From: UBA1765 sp045615885
GTDB lineage: Bacteria; Fibrobacterota; Fibrobacteria; Fibrobacterales; Fibrobacteraceae
DNA: 33,373 nt
Direction of reading: 5' to 3'
NCBI GenBank assembly: GCA_045615885.1
Contig: JAZLFR010000039.1
Coordinates: 1-33,373 of the forward strand
A program made the position numbers and the translations under genes. Each line of letters begins with the position of its first letter. The first letter of the stretch is position 1. The notes beneath the pieces are model-generated. The model searched no databases and was not told the DNA's origin. It saw nothing but the letters and a program-made list of their open reading frames with translations. Shown piece by piece: positions 1 to 8,344 of the stretch.

Positions 1-127
1 GGTCTTTTAAGTTTCTCTATCAAGGACATGGGACTAGTGGTTCGTGGTTGGTGGTTAGTGTTTGGTGGTTAGTGGGCGGCATCGCCGCCATACTTTCCCC
101 TGTTTACCAACCACAGACCACTGTTTA
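1..127. repeat. Word-like low-complexity stretch downstream of leuA
   Basis: No gene is visible. Bases 31-75 are built of imperfect copies of the words GTGGTTAGTG and GTGGTTGGTG. Bases 107-127 carry the same kind of words in the opposite sense (AACCACAGACCACTG). Between them, GGCGGC (75-80) and GCCGCC (84-89) form a short GC-rich hairpin with a 3-base loop. It could help end the leuA transcript, but no U-run follows on the minus strand. Confidence 0.6.
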
Positions 128-1699
128 CTACTTGTACAGCAAATTCACGCCGCCGAACAGGGCGCGCATGTTCGCCTTCAAAGTATCGCTCGAAACGCCG
201 CGGCCTTCGACTTCCATGTCGTTCGCCTTCAAGAGCATACGGCTGAGACCGCGACCGGCCCACACCTTGTCGCTTTCGGGCACCACAAGCTGGCGGTACT
301 TTACGAGTTCCACCGGCATGCCGATTTCGCGCATCAGCATGAGGCCAGCCTCGATCGGGCCTTCCGCAGTCACGGACTTGACCATCGCCTCGCCGTCCTT
401 CTTGAAGTGGAAGATGAAGCGGTTTTCGTCAGGAATGACTTCAATGTTGTTGAAAATCAGGCGGCCATTCACATTCACGCGCTGTTCGCGGAACACATCG
501 AGCACACGGTCGGCGCTCATTTCGCCTTCCTTTTCGCTGTAGGACTTCAAAACCGGCTGCAACTCGGCAGCTTCGGCAAGGCTCATCTTGTAGCCGAACT
601 TGGTGATGATTTCATACACTGCAGTGCGGCCACTTTGGCTCGTGAAGCTGAGGGAATCATTCTGGTTACGGCCAATGATGGAATAGTCGATCGGGCGGTA
701 GGCGCCCTTCTTCATGTCCTTGGTCTTGCTTGCGCCATCTTGGTGAATACCGCTACGGTGCACGATAGCTTCGGCACCGATCAACGGAGCGCGGTTGTAG
801 ATGTTGATTCCTGACCACTGTGAAATCAAGATGGCCGTTTCATAAATTTTTTCAAGATGCAGGCCGGTGTCAACGCCGGAGTTGTGCAGGCCTACAGCCA
901 CTTCGTAGAAGTTCGTATTGCCGCAGCGTTCGCCAAGGCCGTTCAGGGCAACTTCCATCTGGGTAGCGCCAACAAAGAAACTTTCCAAGGTAGCTGCAGT
1001 AGCCATGCCAAGGTCATTGTGGCAATGCACAGAAATAGTCACATTCTTCGGCAAGGCTTCATAGACCTGCTTGATCTGGCTAATGTAGAGCATCGGACGG
1101 TAGCGTTCCACGGTGTTTGGCAAGTTCAATGTAGTTGCTCCAGCTTCGACCACGGCCTTCAAAACTTCAATCACGAAGTCCATGTTTTCAAGGCAGTCGC
1201 CAAAATGTTCCGCACTGAATTCCACGTCGCCCTTGTCACCAACCAAAGACTTGGCAAGCTTCACGCAATCTACTGCGCGGGCCTTCACCTGCTCCGGAGT
1301 CATGTGCAGCACATGTTCCATGGAGAGCGGGCTTGTCGCAAGGAATGTATGAATGCGCGGGTGCGGAGCATACTGAACAGCTTCCCAGCAGCGCTGAATG
1401 TCGCTGGGAACGCAACGGGCAAGGCCAGCCACCACAATATTCTTTGCGGTTTCATCGCCATCTTCGGCCATCTGCGCAGTAAGCTGAGCAAGCTCCTTGC
1501 AAGATTCAAAATCCATTTCGGAAGATGCCGGGAAGCCGACTTCGGCCCCCTGAACGCCAAGCTTCAGCAACTGCAGGAACACATCCTTCTTTTGAGCGTT
1601 GTTCCATGGCTTCGGCAAAGCCTGGTTACCGTCACGCAGCGTGACATCATAAAAGAACGGTTTTCTAGCCTGGTCGGCGCAATCCATAATGCATTTCAT
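128..1699 (-). CDS. leuA: 2-isopropylmalate synthase
   Basis: First committed step of leucine synthesis: condenses acetyl-CoA with 2-oxoisovalerate to 2-isopropylmalate in the cytoplasm. The 523-residue protein has the HMGL-like TIM-barrel signature TLRDGNQ at 20-26 (metal/substrate Arg22-Asp23), the family motif VHCHNDLG at 224-231 (metal-binding histidines), and NGLGERCGNTN shortly after it. Residues from about 395 to the end resemble the LeuA dimerisation/allosteric domain, ending in a GRGVSSDTLKA stretch, so leucine feedback inhibition is likely. The N-terminal LRDGNQAL form resembles the longer LeuA type of actinobacteria and yeast more than the short enterobacterial type. The start is supported by AAGGAGA (minus strand, 1713-1707) seven bases upstream. 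Expression appears to be controlled by the leader peptide and terminator at 1776-1943. Citramalate or homocitrate synthase is a less likely alternative. Confidence 0.93.
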   Translation of the reverse strand: MKCIMDCADQARKPFFYDVTLRDGNQALPKPWNNAQKKDVFLQLLKLGVQGAEVGFPASSEMDFESCKELAQLTAQMAEDGDETAKNIVVAGLARCVPSDIQRCWEAVQYAPHPRIHTFLATSPLSMEHVLHMTPEQVKARAVDCVKLAKSLVGDKGDVEFSAEHFGDCLENMDFVIEVLKAVVEAGATTLNLPNTVERYRPMLYISQIKQVYEALPKNVTISVHCHNDLGMATAATLESFFVGATQMEVALNGLGERCGNTNFYEVAVGLHNSGVDTGLHLEKIYETAILISQWSGINIYNRAPLIGAEAIVHRSGIHQDGASKTKDMKKGAYRPIDYSIIGRNQNDSLSFTSQSGRTAVYEIITKFGYKMSLAEAAELQPVLKSYSEKEGEMSADRVLDVFREQRVNVNGRLIFNNIEVIPDENRFIFHFKKDGEAMVKSVTAEGPIEAGLMLMREIGMPVELVKYRQLVVPESDKVWAGRGLSRMLLKANDMEVEGRGVSSDTLKANMRALFGGVNLLYK

Positions 1700-1775
1700 T
1701 TTTTCATCTCCTTGCCGCCTCTTTCAAAGGGCAAAGTTCCTTGTTTTACGCGTCAAACTTAGCAAAATTTACGGT

Positions 1776-1809
1776 AAAACAAAAACCCGCTCTCTGCAAG
1801 AAGCGGGCT
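1776..1809 (-). terminator. leuA attenuator (leader terminator)
   Basis: On the minus strand, AGCCCGCT (1809-1802) pairs with AGCGGGTT (1791-1784), including one G-U pair, around a 10-base loop. It is followed by TTTTTGTTTT, giving a standard intrinsic terminator about 80 bases before the leuA start. Its 5' arm (CCGCTTC, 1806-1800) is also fully complementary to GAAGCGG in the leader-peptide coding region (1874-1868), so the terminator and antiterminator exclude each other. Confidence 0.85.
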
Positions 1810-1856
1810 TTTATCTCTTTCGGGATTAGGTTTCAAATCATTTTGAATTCAAACCA

Positions 1857-1928
1857 CTAACAAGCAACCGCTTCCGGGCTTAGGCCCAAAAGTCGAAGGC
1901 TTAGTAGAAGATTTAGATTCTTATTCAT
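1857..1928 (-). CDS. leuL: leu leader peptide (attenuation peptide)
   Basis: A 23-codon open frame lies just after the predicted promoter and before the attenuator. Eight of its 23 residues are leucine (positions 5, 7, 8, 9, 11, 13, 14, 16), including a run of three; the codons used are CTA, CTT and TTG. It ends in TAG at 1859-1857. No Shine-Dalgarno is visible and the predicted transcript start is only a few bases before the ATG, so translation may be leaderless. Immediately after the leucine codons come a small hairpin (GGGC-CTAA-GCCC, 1887-1876) and the antiterminator arm GAAGCGG (1874-1868), the layout expected of ribosome-mediated attenuation: stalling at Leu codons frees the arm, while reading to the stop codon covers it. 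The name leuL is used by analogy of position and composition. Confidence 0.85.
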   Translation of the reverse strand: MNKNLNLLLSLRLLGLSPEAVAC

Positions 1929-1933
1929 ATGCA

Positions 1934-1964
1934 CAAAAGTATAAAAATTTTATGGCTGCGTCAA
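1934..1964 (-). promoter_or_regulatory. Predicted promoter of the leuA leader
   Basis: On the minus strand, TTGACG (1964-1959) is followed after 15 bases by TATACT (1943-1938). The same region reads TACTTTTG (1941-1934), an exact TAnnTTTG box, with TTG 20 bases upstream, matching the Bacteroidetes-type promoter layout. Either reading puts the transcript start at about 1932-1929, next to the leader-peptide ATG at 1928. The -35 lies inside a 27-base repeat that recurs at 4812-4838. Confidence 0.6.
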
Positions 1965-1982
1965 GCCAAAATATACCTTTTC
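1955..1982 (-). repeat. 27-base dispersed repeat, copy 1
   Basis: The core GCTGCGTCAAGCCAAA (plus strand) is identical at 1955-1970 and 4812-4827, and the similarity extends through the following CCTTTT. Both copies have the same orientation relative to a downstream minus-strand gene. A shared promoter element and a decayed common 3' gene end are the two explanations I see. Confidence 0.6.
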
Positions 1983-2103
1983 ACTCGGCTAGCAAAAGGT
2001 TTCAATTCCGTAAACCCATTCTAAATTGTTTATTTGCTGCACAATTACACTAAGTTCACTGTGGCGCCAAAGCCAGAAAAAACAGCAAAAATGCAGCTAT
2101 ACA

Positions 2104-2133
2104 ATCGGGGTGGGGTGCTTTGAACACCCCGAT
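2104..2133 (-). terminator. Hairpin after the secreted-protein gene
   Basis: A perfect 9-bp stem, ATCGGGGTG (2104-2112) and CACCCCGAT (2125-2133), with a 12-base loop lies 11 bases past the stop codon of the gene ending at 2144. There is no strong U-run right after it on the minus strand, so termination efficiency is uncertain. Bases 1965-2103 hold nothing else that I recognise apart from the repeat at 1955-1982. Confidence 0.55.
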
Positions 2134-2143
2134 AAGCAGCAAA

Positions 2144-4543
2144 TTACTTCTTCGTGAATCTTGATGAAATTATTCCTCTGTCGGATTGAATCTTGATGAC
2201 GTAAAATCCTTGGTTCAAGTGTCCAAGATCCACTACGGGACTGTTCATTCCCACTCTGGAATAGACCTTGTTGCCCAGGGCGTCGTATACGGAGAGCATT
2301 CTTACTTCGCGAATATCGCCCTTGTAGATTAGACTGTTGCCCACAAGCTTGACTGTTGCGTTGGTGGGGTTCAGGATCTTCGGCAACGAAGTCACGCTGG
2401 AGTCTTTACCAGGTTCAGTGCCTGTATCTGCTTTGTACATGTCCGGATTATATGCCACGACAACCTTGTAAATGGCTGTTTTACTGCTGTCTGCGGAATG
2501 AATGTCAAAGTCGATGGTGTCACTTAAGTCGTATTCCTCAAAATTCATGTAATTTTCGGAGTAGGACTTATGCGGTCCGCCGAAGATGATGGTTGTTCGC
2601 TTTTGGTTTATTTCGAAGGGTAGGTCTACGTGAACAATCTTGTTTTCCTGATCAATTTTACCTTCAAAATATGCAAGCCCTGCTTCAATGTAGAAGGATC
2701 TTAACTCTGCGATACTCTGGTCTTTATCTTGATGCGATACCGTAGCAGAAAGAACTCGCCTTTGCTTGTCTTCATTGGTTGTGGTGACCTTTAGAATGCT
2801 TCCGTTTCCCCATACAGGAAAGTCGTAATCTGCAGGTTCATAATCAAATGTGGCAAACGGATCAGAAATGGCGGCGTAGACGTCGTAGTCATAGTAATTG
2901 ATGCTAGACCTTTTATCTGCTAATGGCAGGGTGTATTTTAAGGCTGAAGTTCCCTGTTCTGCGGTGATTACAGAAAAGTGATTGTTGACATTATGGTCTA
3001 TGACGAACAGACTTGTGATTTTGTAATCAGGCCAGGGTTTTGACTGCTTGACAACCTTGAATGCGTAAGTTTTCTTGTCGTAGTCCTTGGTCAATGTGGC
3101 GTATATGCCCGATGTGCCAGACATCTTTCCGGTAATCGTCAGGAAGATGCTTGTGTCGGGTAGCGAGAAAGTCTTTTCGCATTTTCTCCAAAAGGTGCGT
3201 TCGGCAAAAAAATCTTCTCCGGATCCGCAGGCGAATAATTTGGATGCGACCGTTGCATTATGGGGCAAATCATAAATGATTGACCCGGTATCGTTTGGGG
3301 TTTCTGGATCGTAAATGGTTCTTGGGTAGATGTACTTCTGTTTTAATGTGTCGATTAACAACAGCTGGTTTAAATAGTTGTTTTCTTCAATGACGTCAAC
3401 AAATTTGAATTTGTAATAGTGAATTGGACTTCCGTTTTGTGCAATGACTTCTACAACTGAGCTTTCTAGGTCAATGGGGGTATTGAACAAGTCTACACTG
3501 ATTGGCTCGCCATTCTTATACCAGTTCCTTTTCGCCAAGCCGGAAAATTTTAATCCGGCGTAGTTTGAATTTGATCTGCCGGCACTGTATCGGCCATACA
3601 AATTATGACGAATGGAATCTGGTACCCATTTGTAAAGCTTTAACTCGACCAGCCCTGTGTCGCCAGAATTTTGGGGATGGGTGATTTTTGTTCCCTCTGT
3701 GCAGTATGTGCCTTGTTTAGCCAAGGTACTTTTCGTAACATGAATAATGGGGGAGTCTGAATATGTTTGGTACCACTGATAAACTTTGCTTTCTGAACAG
3801 AAGTCAAAAACATTGACAATTGCCGCATTGGTATCGCCTGGGGTTCGGCTTATGTTTAGGACGATGTCTTTGGTGCTGAGTCCGCTTTTGGACTTGAATG
3901 TATAGGTAACAGGTCCCTTGCTAAAATCTTGTGCGGTACTGGGAGTGACCGAACTGTATAATCCCGTAAAGTAAGGGGTTATGCTTTCCATCTTTGCAGT
4001 GAACGGTACCGTGAAGTAGATGGTGTCGTTGCTTCTGACGTAATTGGTATAATCGCTTGTCACGCTGGCTTTTGTAACGATAACATCACTTGGGCCGCCA
4101 ATGGCAATAGAATTGATGGATACACTACATTCCTTTGTAGAGGAAGTTTGCGCCTGGAAGGCTATTTTGGAATAGTCACATTCGATTGACAACGCCTGAC
4201 CACTTGAGAAGGCTCCGATTTCGTACCAGTAACCGTCGTAATAGCCATAGGCGGCAAGACTGTTGCTTCCGCAGGTACCGCCGTAATTGACGATGCCGGT
4301 AAGGTAGCCTTCGCATGTTTCATTTGGGGTGACTGTCAAGCCAGAGGAGAACTCTGAACCGGTAATGGTTGTGGTTACGTAGCCTTTTTCCTTTACCCAG
4401 GGAGTCCAGGATTTTTGATCCAATTCAAACTTGGCGTTGGTGGTGGTGTAACCGTCTGTCTTTTCGTAAAAACTGAGGGATACCGATGCGAAGGACATTC
4501 CCGTGGCAAGTCCTAGTGCTAAGGCCGTTTTGCGATAATCCAT
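2144..4543 (-). CDS. Secreted protein with C-terminal sorting-type domain, function unknown
   Basis: This 799-residue protein begins with a signal peptide (positively charged start, hydrophobic stretch to about residue 19). Residues about 155-237 resemble the short beta-sandwich repeat found in many surface proteins (DUF5018-like: VTYTFKSKSGLSTKDIVLNI). The middle is rich in Tyr, Asp, Ser and Thr with paired cysteines, and I recognise no enzyme motif there. The last 75 residues (VYDALGNKVYSR ... LNQGFYVIKI ... SSRF) look like the type A C-terminal sorting domain of type IX secretion cargo, as in the two mannanases of this window. The start has GGAG about eight bases upstream. A TATAAT box at 4611-4606 (minus strand) could be its -10, although no good -35 is seen. 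It could bind a polysaccharide or act in adhesion, but the sequence does not show this. Confidence 0.8.
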   Translation of the reverse strand: MDYRKTALALGLATGMSFASVSLSFYEKTDGYTTTNAKFELDQKSWTPWVKEKGYVTTTITGSEFSSGLTVTPNETCEGYLTGIVNYGGTCGSNSLAAYGYYDGYWYEIGAFSSGQALSIECDYSKIAFQAQTSSTKECSVSINSIAIGGPSDVIVTKASVTSDYTNYVRSNDTIYFTVPFTAKMESITPYFTGLYSSVTPSTAQDFSKGPVTYTFKSKSGLSTKDIVLNISRTPGDTNAAIVNVFDFCSESKVYQWYQTYSDSPIIHVTKSTLAKQGTYCTEGTKITHPQNSGDTGLVELKLYKWVPDSIRHNLYGRYSAGRSNSNYAGLKFSGLAKRNWYKNGEPISVDLFNTPIDLESSVVEVIAQNGSPIHYYKFKFVDVIEENNYLNQLLLIDTLKQKYIYPRTIYDPETPNDTGSIIYDLPHNATVASKLFACGSGEDFFAERTFWRKCEKTFSLPDTSIFLTITGKMSGTSGIYATLTKDYDKKTYAFKVVKQSKPWPDYKITSLFVIDHNVNNHFSVITAEQGTSALKYTLPLADKRSSINYYDYDVYAAISDPFATFDYEPADYDFPVWGNGSILKVTTTNEDKQRRVLSATVSHQDKDQSIAELRSFYIEAGLAYFEGKIDQENKIVHVDLPFEINQKRTTIIFGGPHKSYSENYMNFEEYDLSDTIDFDIHSADSSKTAIYKVVVAYNPDMYKADTGTEPGKDSSVTSLPKILNPTNATVKLVGNSLIYKGDIREVRMLSVYDALGNKVYSRVGMNSPVVDLGHLNQGFYVIKIQSDRGIISSRFTKK

Positions 4544-4912
4544 AAAAACTCCAGAGATCAGTCTTTACAAATGTAAGTTTTTTTACAAAAGCAAGGGTTT
4601 TGAGTATTATATAGATACTTAAAAAAGATTTCCTCGTTGTGCAAGGCGCTCCCGCAAAAAATTTTAAGTCAAAAAAGGGCGATATTTGAAAAATGAATGC
4701 TGTATGATTCAATGCGAATCATATTTTTCACGAAAAGCTCTGCTAGAATATAGCATGCGCTGCAATAATATTGTGAAAATGCTTGTGAAACGAACCGGCT
4801 GTGCAGGATATGCTGCGTCAAGCCAAATATTCCTTTTGAATTTCCCGTACTTCTTCTACAGGCAACACATCATCGCTAAAGCCCGATAGTGCCGGATTGA
4901 TAGATGGAATTT
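4544..4912. other. Intergenic stretch with a hairpin, a repeat and coding-like remains
   Basis: No intact gene is convincing here. ATGATTC (4704-4710) and GAATCAT (4716-4722) form a perfect 7-bp hairpin followed by ATATTTTT on the plus strand; it may be an operator or an orphan terminator. A 27-base repeat lies at 4812-4838. The minus strand from about 4918 to the TGA at 4820-4818 is open with protein-like composition (see findings). No clear terminator for the efflux operon was found. Confidence 0.5.
4812..4838 (-). repeat. 27-base dispersed repeat, copy 2
   Basis: On the minus strand it reads CAAAAGGAATAT followed by TTGGCTTGACGCAGC. It matches the stretch at 1955-1982 with one substitution and one inserted T, apart from the outermost base. 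In copy 1 it supplies the -35 of the leuA leader promoter; here no -10 stands at the proper distance. Confidence 0.6.
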
Positions 4913-7900
4913 TTACGCTACGCTCGTGACCGGGGAATCTTCTTTTTTGTGCGGCTTGCTAGCAAAATAGCTGTATGCAGCAGGCACAATGAACAGTGTC
5001 ATGAACGTTGCAAACGTTAGGCCGCCGGCAATCGCAATGCCCATTGCGATTCGGCTTGGCGTACCAGTCAAAATAAGCGGCACTGCGCCAAGCACCGTCG
5101 ATAGGCTTGTCATGAGGATCGGGCGGAATCGACGTTCGGCGGCCTGGCGTGCAGCTTCAAGCTTAGAGCACCCTGTTTGCTCCGCAATCTGGTTTGCAAA
5201 TTCCACAATCAAAATGCCGTTCTTTGTAACAAGCGCAATCAACAAGATCAAGGCGATTTCACTAAAGATATTCAATGTCTGCCCAGTCAAATACAGGCAT
5301 GTGAGCGCACCTGCCAAGGCAAGCGGCACCGTAAAGAAAATCACGAGCGGGGCCCTAAAGCTTTCGAACTGGCCTGCCAAAACAAGGAACACAAGTGCAA
5401 GCGCCAAGAGGAACACGATGTAAAGCCCAGAAGAGCTTTCTTCAAATTCCTTGGAAGCGCCGCTCAAAGTCGTGCTCACATTCGGGTATTCCTTGAGCAG
5501 GCCCTTTGCAATGCGGCGCATTTCTTCTACGCCATCGCCAATCGTCTTACCCGGAACAAGGCCAGCCTGGATTGTTGCCGCGCTAAAGCGGTTGTAACGA
5601 GGCAGCGACGGCGACGCGGATTGCTCCTTATAGGTTATGAAGTTATCTACGCTGACGGCTTCACCCTTACGGTTCTTGACGGTAAGCAAAGACAAGTTTT
5701 GCGGCGTAGAACGATACTCATAGCCGACAGCTCCGATCACATTGTATTGGCGGCCATCCTTATAATATTCACCATAGCTCTGGTCGCTGATAGAAAGCTG
5801 CACGGCCTGGGCAATGTCATTTACAGACACGCCTTCTTCGTTAGCCTTGTCACGCAAAATTTCGATGTGCAGTTCTGGCTTCGTGAATTTCAGGTTCGTA
5901 TTCACGACGCTAAATACCGGACTTTTGCTAGCTTCTTCCATGAATTTTGGCACAAGTGTACGCAAAACTTCAATAGACGGAGCCTGCAAAACAAACTGCA
6001 CAGGCAAGCCGCCGCGCTGCGTACTGATGCTCTGCGGTTCAAAAACCATCACGCGCAAATCCGGGTATTCGTTACCGAGCAACTGGATTTCGTGGGCGAT
6101 TTCGCTTTGCGGACGGCGAGCCTTTTTGTCATCATTCAAAGACAAACGAATTCTGGAGTTACCGGCGTTCCAAGCACCAGCCTGGACTTCCTTGTATTCC
6201 CCACTATCAAGGATTGTCATGACTTCTTCAACAAAGGCATCGGCCATGCGCTTTGTGCGGGTAAGCGTAACGCCTTCAGGCATGTTCACGTTCACCATCA
6301 CGGAACCAGAATCTTCCGTTGGCGCCATTTCGCTACTCATGTCATTAAAGCAGAAATATGCGGCGGCAAAAAGGCCAGCAACAATCGGGAACAGCAAAAT
6401 ACGGCACTTCAGGAACAAGCCTAAAAGGACAGAATAAATTTTATTTAGCCAATCAAAGAATGGTTCCGTCCAAGTATAAATGCGGCCCTTCTTTTGACGT
6501 TTCAAGAACTTGGAACAAAGCATTGGCGAAAGCGTAAGAGCGCAAAGCGTAGAAAGGAACACTGTCCCGATCATCACGGCAACAAACTCGCGGAACAAAA
6601 GCCCCGTTGTACCGCCAAGGGCAAGCACCGGAACAAACACCGCCATAAGCACAACAGAAGTTGCAATCACCGCAAAGAAAATTTCATTTGTTCCTGCAAC
6701 TGCGGCTTGCTTTGGAGTCATTCCCTTTTCAATCTTGTGGTAAATGTTTTCGACAATCACAATGGCATCGTCAACAACAAGCCCAATGGCAAGCACCATG
6801 GCAAGGAGCGTAAGCACATTAATGCTAAAGCCGCAAAGGTAAAGCACAAAAAAGCTACCGACCACAGCGACCGGCACGACAACCATAGGAATAATCGTTG
6901 TGCGGCCTTCCCTAAGGAATGCAAAGATAATCGCAATCACAAGTAAAAATGCAATAAATATCGTTTCTACGACTTCCTTGATTGAAGCGCGAATATTGAT
7001 TGATGTATCGCGGCCATAGAGCATGTCGATGCCTTCCGGGAGCTCGCGACGGATATCTTCTACACGCTTGTAAAATTCATCGGCAATGTTTACATGGTTA
7101 CTGCCAGGCTGCGCAACAAGAGCCACCGTCACCGTATTTTTGCCATTGCGTCTAAAACCGGTACGGGTATCCTTTGGTTCGTAATGAATGGTAGCCACAT
7201 CCGACACGCGAATCACAGTTCCATCGGCGGCTGTCTTAACGGCAATGCGGCCAAAAGCTTCAGGGTCAGGGATTCTTCCAAGAGTACGAATCGAAAGCGT
7301 AGTTTCAGAGCCTTCAATAGAGCCAGAAGGCAATTCCAAGTTACCGCGGCTAAGGGCAGAACTCATTTCTTGGCCAGTAACACCAAGAGCCTGCATGCGA
7401 ATCGGGTCTATCCACAAGCGGACCGTAGGCTGCTTTTCGCCCCAGATTACAACTTCCGAAACGCCAGGAATTGTTTGCAAGCGTTCCTTCACATGGTTAC
7501 GCGCAATTTCGGAAACATCCATGGCATCGAACTTGTCGCTTACAAGGCTCACCATTATGATCGGGTCAGAGTCGGAATCGCTCTTGTTCACGGTCGGTTC
7601 ATCGACATCGTCCGGGAGCTTGCGACGCACACGGCTAACACGGTCACGAATATCGTTTGCAGCAGCTTCCAAGTCCATGCCTGTTTCAAATTCAACGCTA
7701 ATGTAAGACCAACCATCAGAACTTGTAGAAGTCATTGCCTTGATGCCAGAGGCACTATTGATGGAAGCTTCCAAAATTTCTGTAACTTCAGATTCCACAA
7801 CGGCAGCGTTTGCGCCAGGGTATGTTGTACGCACCTGGATAATCGGATAGTCAACATTCGGGTATTCACGAATGCCAAGGTTGCTCATGCCAAAGGCTCC

Positions 7901-7972
7901 AAGCAAAATAATGACAAGCGCCATCACGGTCATTAATACAGGTCTGCGAACTGAAAGATTTGCAACACTCAT
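4913..7972 (-). CDS. RND efflux transporter, inner-membrane subunit (AcrB/MexB type)
   Basis: Proton-driven tripartite efflux pump of the hydrophobe/amphiphile family (HAE1), 1019 residues, the usual length. The N-terminus has the family pattern: TM1 at about 10-30, then the porter-domain phrase YPIIQVRTTYPGANAAVVESEVTEI. The conserved TM4 motif GLVVDDAIVIVEN carries the two proton-relay aspartates (Asp401, Asp402; AcrB Asp407/408). A second porter half and a second bundle of TM segments follow; the C-terminus is short and polar. It lies downstream of, and in the same direction as, a membrane-fusion lipoprotein gene (8345-9460), its expected partner; no outer-membrane TolC-like gene is in the window. 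Substrate cannot be read from the sequence. The intervening 372 bases are unusually long for a pump operon. Confidence 0.95.
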   Translation of the reverse strand: MSVANLSVRRPVLMTVMALVIILLGAFGMSNLGIREYPNVDYPIIQVRTTYPGANAAVVESEVTEILEASINSASGIKAMTSTSSDGWSYISVEFETGMDLEAAANDIRDRVSRVRRKLPDDVDEPTVNKSDSDSDPIIMVSLVSDKFDAMDVSEIARNHVKERLQTIPGVSEVVIWGEKQPTVRLWIDPIRMQALGVTGQEMSSALSRGNLELPSGSIEGSETTLSIRTLGRIPDPEAFGRIAVKTAADGTVIRVSDVATIHYEPKDTRTGFRRNGKNTVTVALVAQPGSNHVNIADEFYKRVEDIRRELPEGIDMLYGRDTSINIRASIKEVVETIFIAFLLVIAIIFAFLREGRTTIIPMVVVPVAVVGSFFVLYLCGFSINVLTLLAMVLAIGLVVDDAIVIVENIYHKIEKGMTPKQAAVAGTNEIFFAVIATSVVLMAVFVPVLALGGTTGLLFREFVAVMIGTVFLSTLCALTLSPMLCSKFLKRQKKGRIYTWTEPFFDWLNKIYSVLLGLFLKCRILLFPIVAGLFAAAYFCFNDMSSEMAPTEDSGSVMVNVNMPEGVTLTRTKRMADAFVEEVMTILDSGEYKEVQAGAWNAGNSRIRLSLNDDKKARRPQSEIAHEIQLLGNEYPDLRVMVFEPQSISTQRGGLPVQFVLQAPSIEVLRTLVPKFMEEASKSPVFSVVNTNLKFTKPELHIEILRDKANEEGVSVNDIAQAVQLSISDQSYGEYYKDGRQYNVIGAVGYEYRSTPQNLSLLTVKNRKGEAVSVDNFITYKEQSASPSLPRYNRFSAATIQAGLVPGKTIGDGVEEMRRIAKGLLKEYPNVSTTLSGASKEFEESSSGLYIVFLLALALVFLVLAGQFESFRAPLVIFFTVPLALAGALTCLYLTGQTLNIFSEIALILLIALVTKNGILIVEFANQIAEQTGCSKLEAARQAAERRFRPILMTSLSTVLGAVPLILTGTPSRIAMGIAIAGGLTFATFMTLFIVPAAYSYFASKPHKKEDSPVTSVA

Positions 7973-8344
7973 GTTAGTTAGGGGCTAGGATTTAGGGGCT
8001 AGTGGTTAGACGAAAGAGGATTGTTAAATTCCATTGTTTTAGAGGATAGGGTTTGGGGTGTAGGGTATAGAATAGACGAGAGAACGGCACTGCGTGCCTA
8101 CAGACGAGAGACGAGAGATACCTGCAAATTTCCAATGTGTAGGCTGACATCTGAATGTTCAATTAATAATTAATAATTAATAACTTCGTTATTCTTGATA
8201 ATGCGTCTCGGTCATAAAAATAAACAAGTTTATTTTTGCGACGCTCGACTTAGTTATCAATTAATAATTTCATTCTTCCATCTTCCATCTTCCGTCTTCC
8301 GTCTTCTTTCTGTCCTCTATTCTCTGTCTTCTGTCCTCTATCTT
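7973..8344. repeat. Word-like repeats and a large palindrome inside the efflux operon
   Basis: There is no gene in this gap. 7981-8125 holds purine-rich words (GGGGCTAGGA, GGGGCTAGTGGTTAGAC, ACGAGAGACGAGAGA) and the hairpin GGCAC-TGC-GTGCC (8086-8098). 8160-8271 forms a nested palindrome: AAAAATAAAC/GTTTATTTTT (8216-8225/8228-8237), GCGTC/GACGC (8203-8207/8240-8244), and outer AT-rich arms built on AATTAATAATTAATAATT near 8161-8178 and its imperfect complement to 8271. 8275-8344 is a run of CTTCCATCTTCC-, CTTCCGTCTTC- and CTGTCCTCTATTC-like words. Confidence 0.75.

Noticed and set aside
857..1762. A 301-codon plus-strand frame opposite leuA
   Set aside because: Antisense to leuA with its conserved motifs, and runs through the leuA ribosome-binding site; no family likeness.
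4686..4889. A 67-codon plus-strand frame upstream of the secreted-protein gene
   Set aside because: No ribosome-binding site, unlikely residue composition, and it crosses the hairpin and dispersed repeat.
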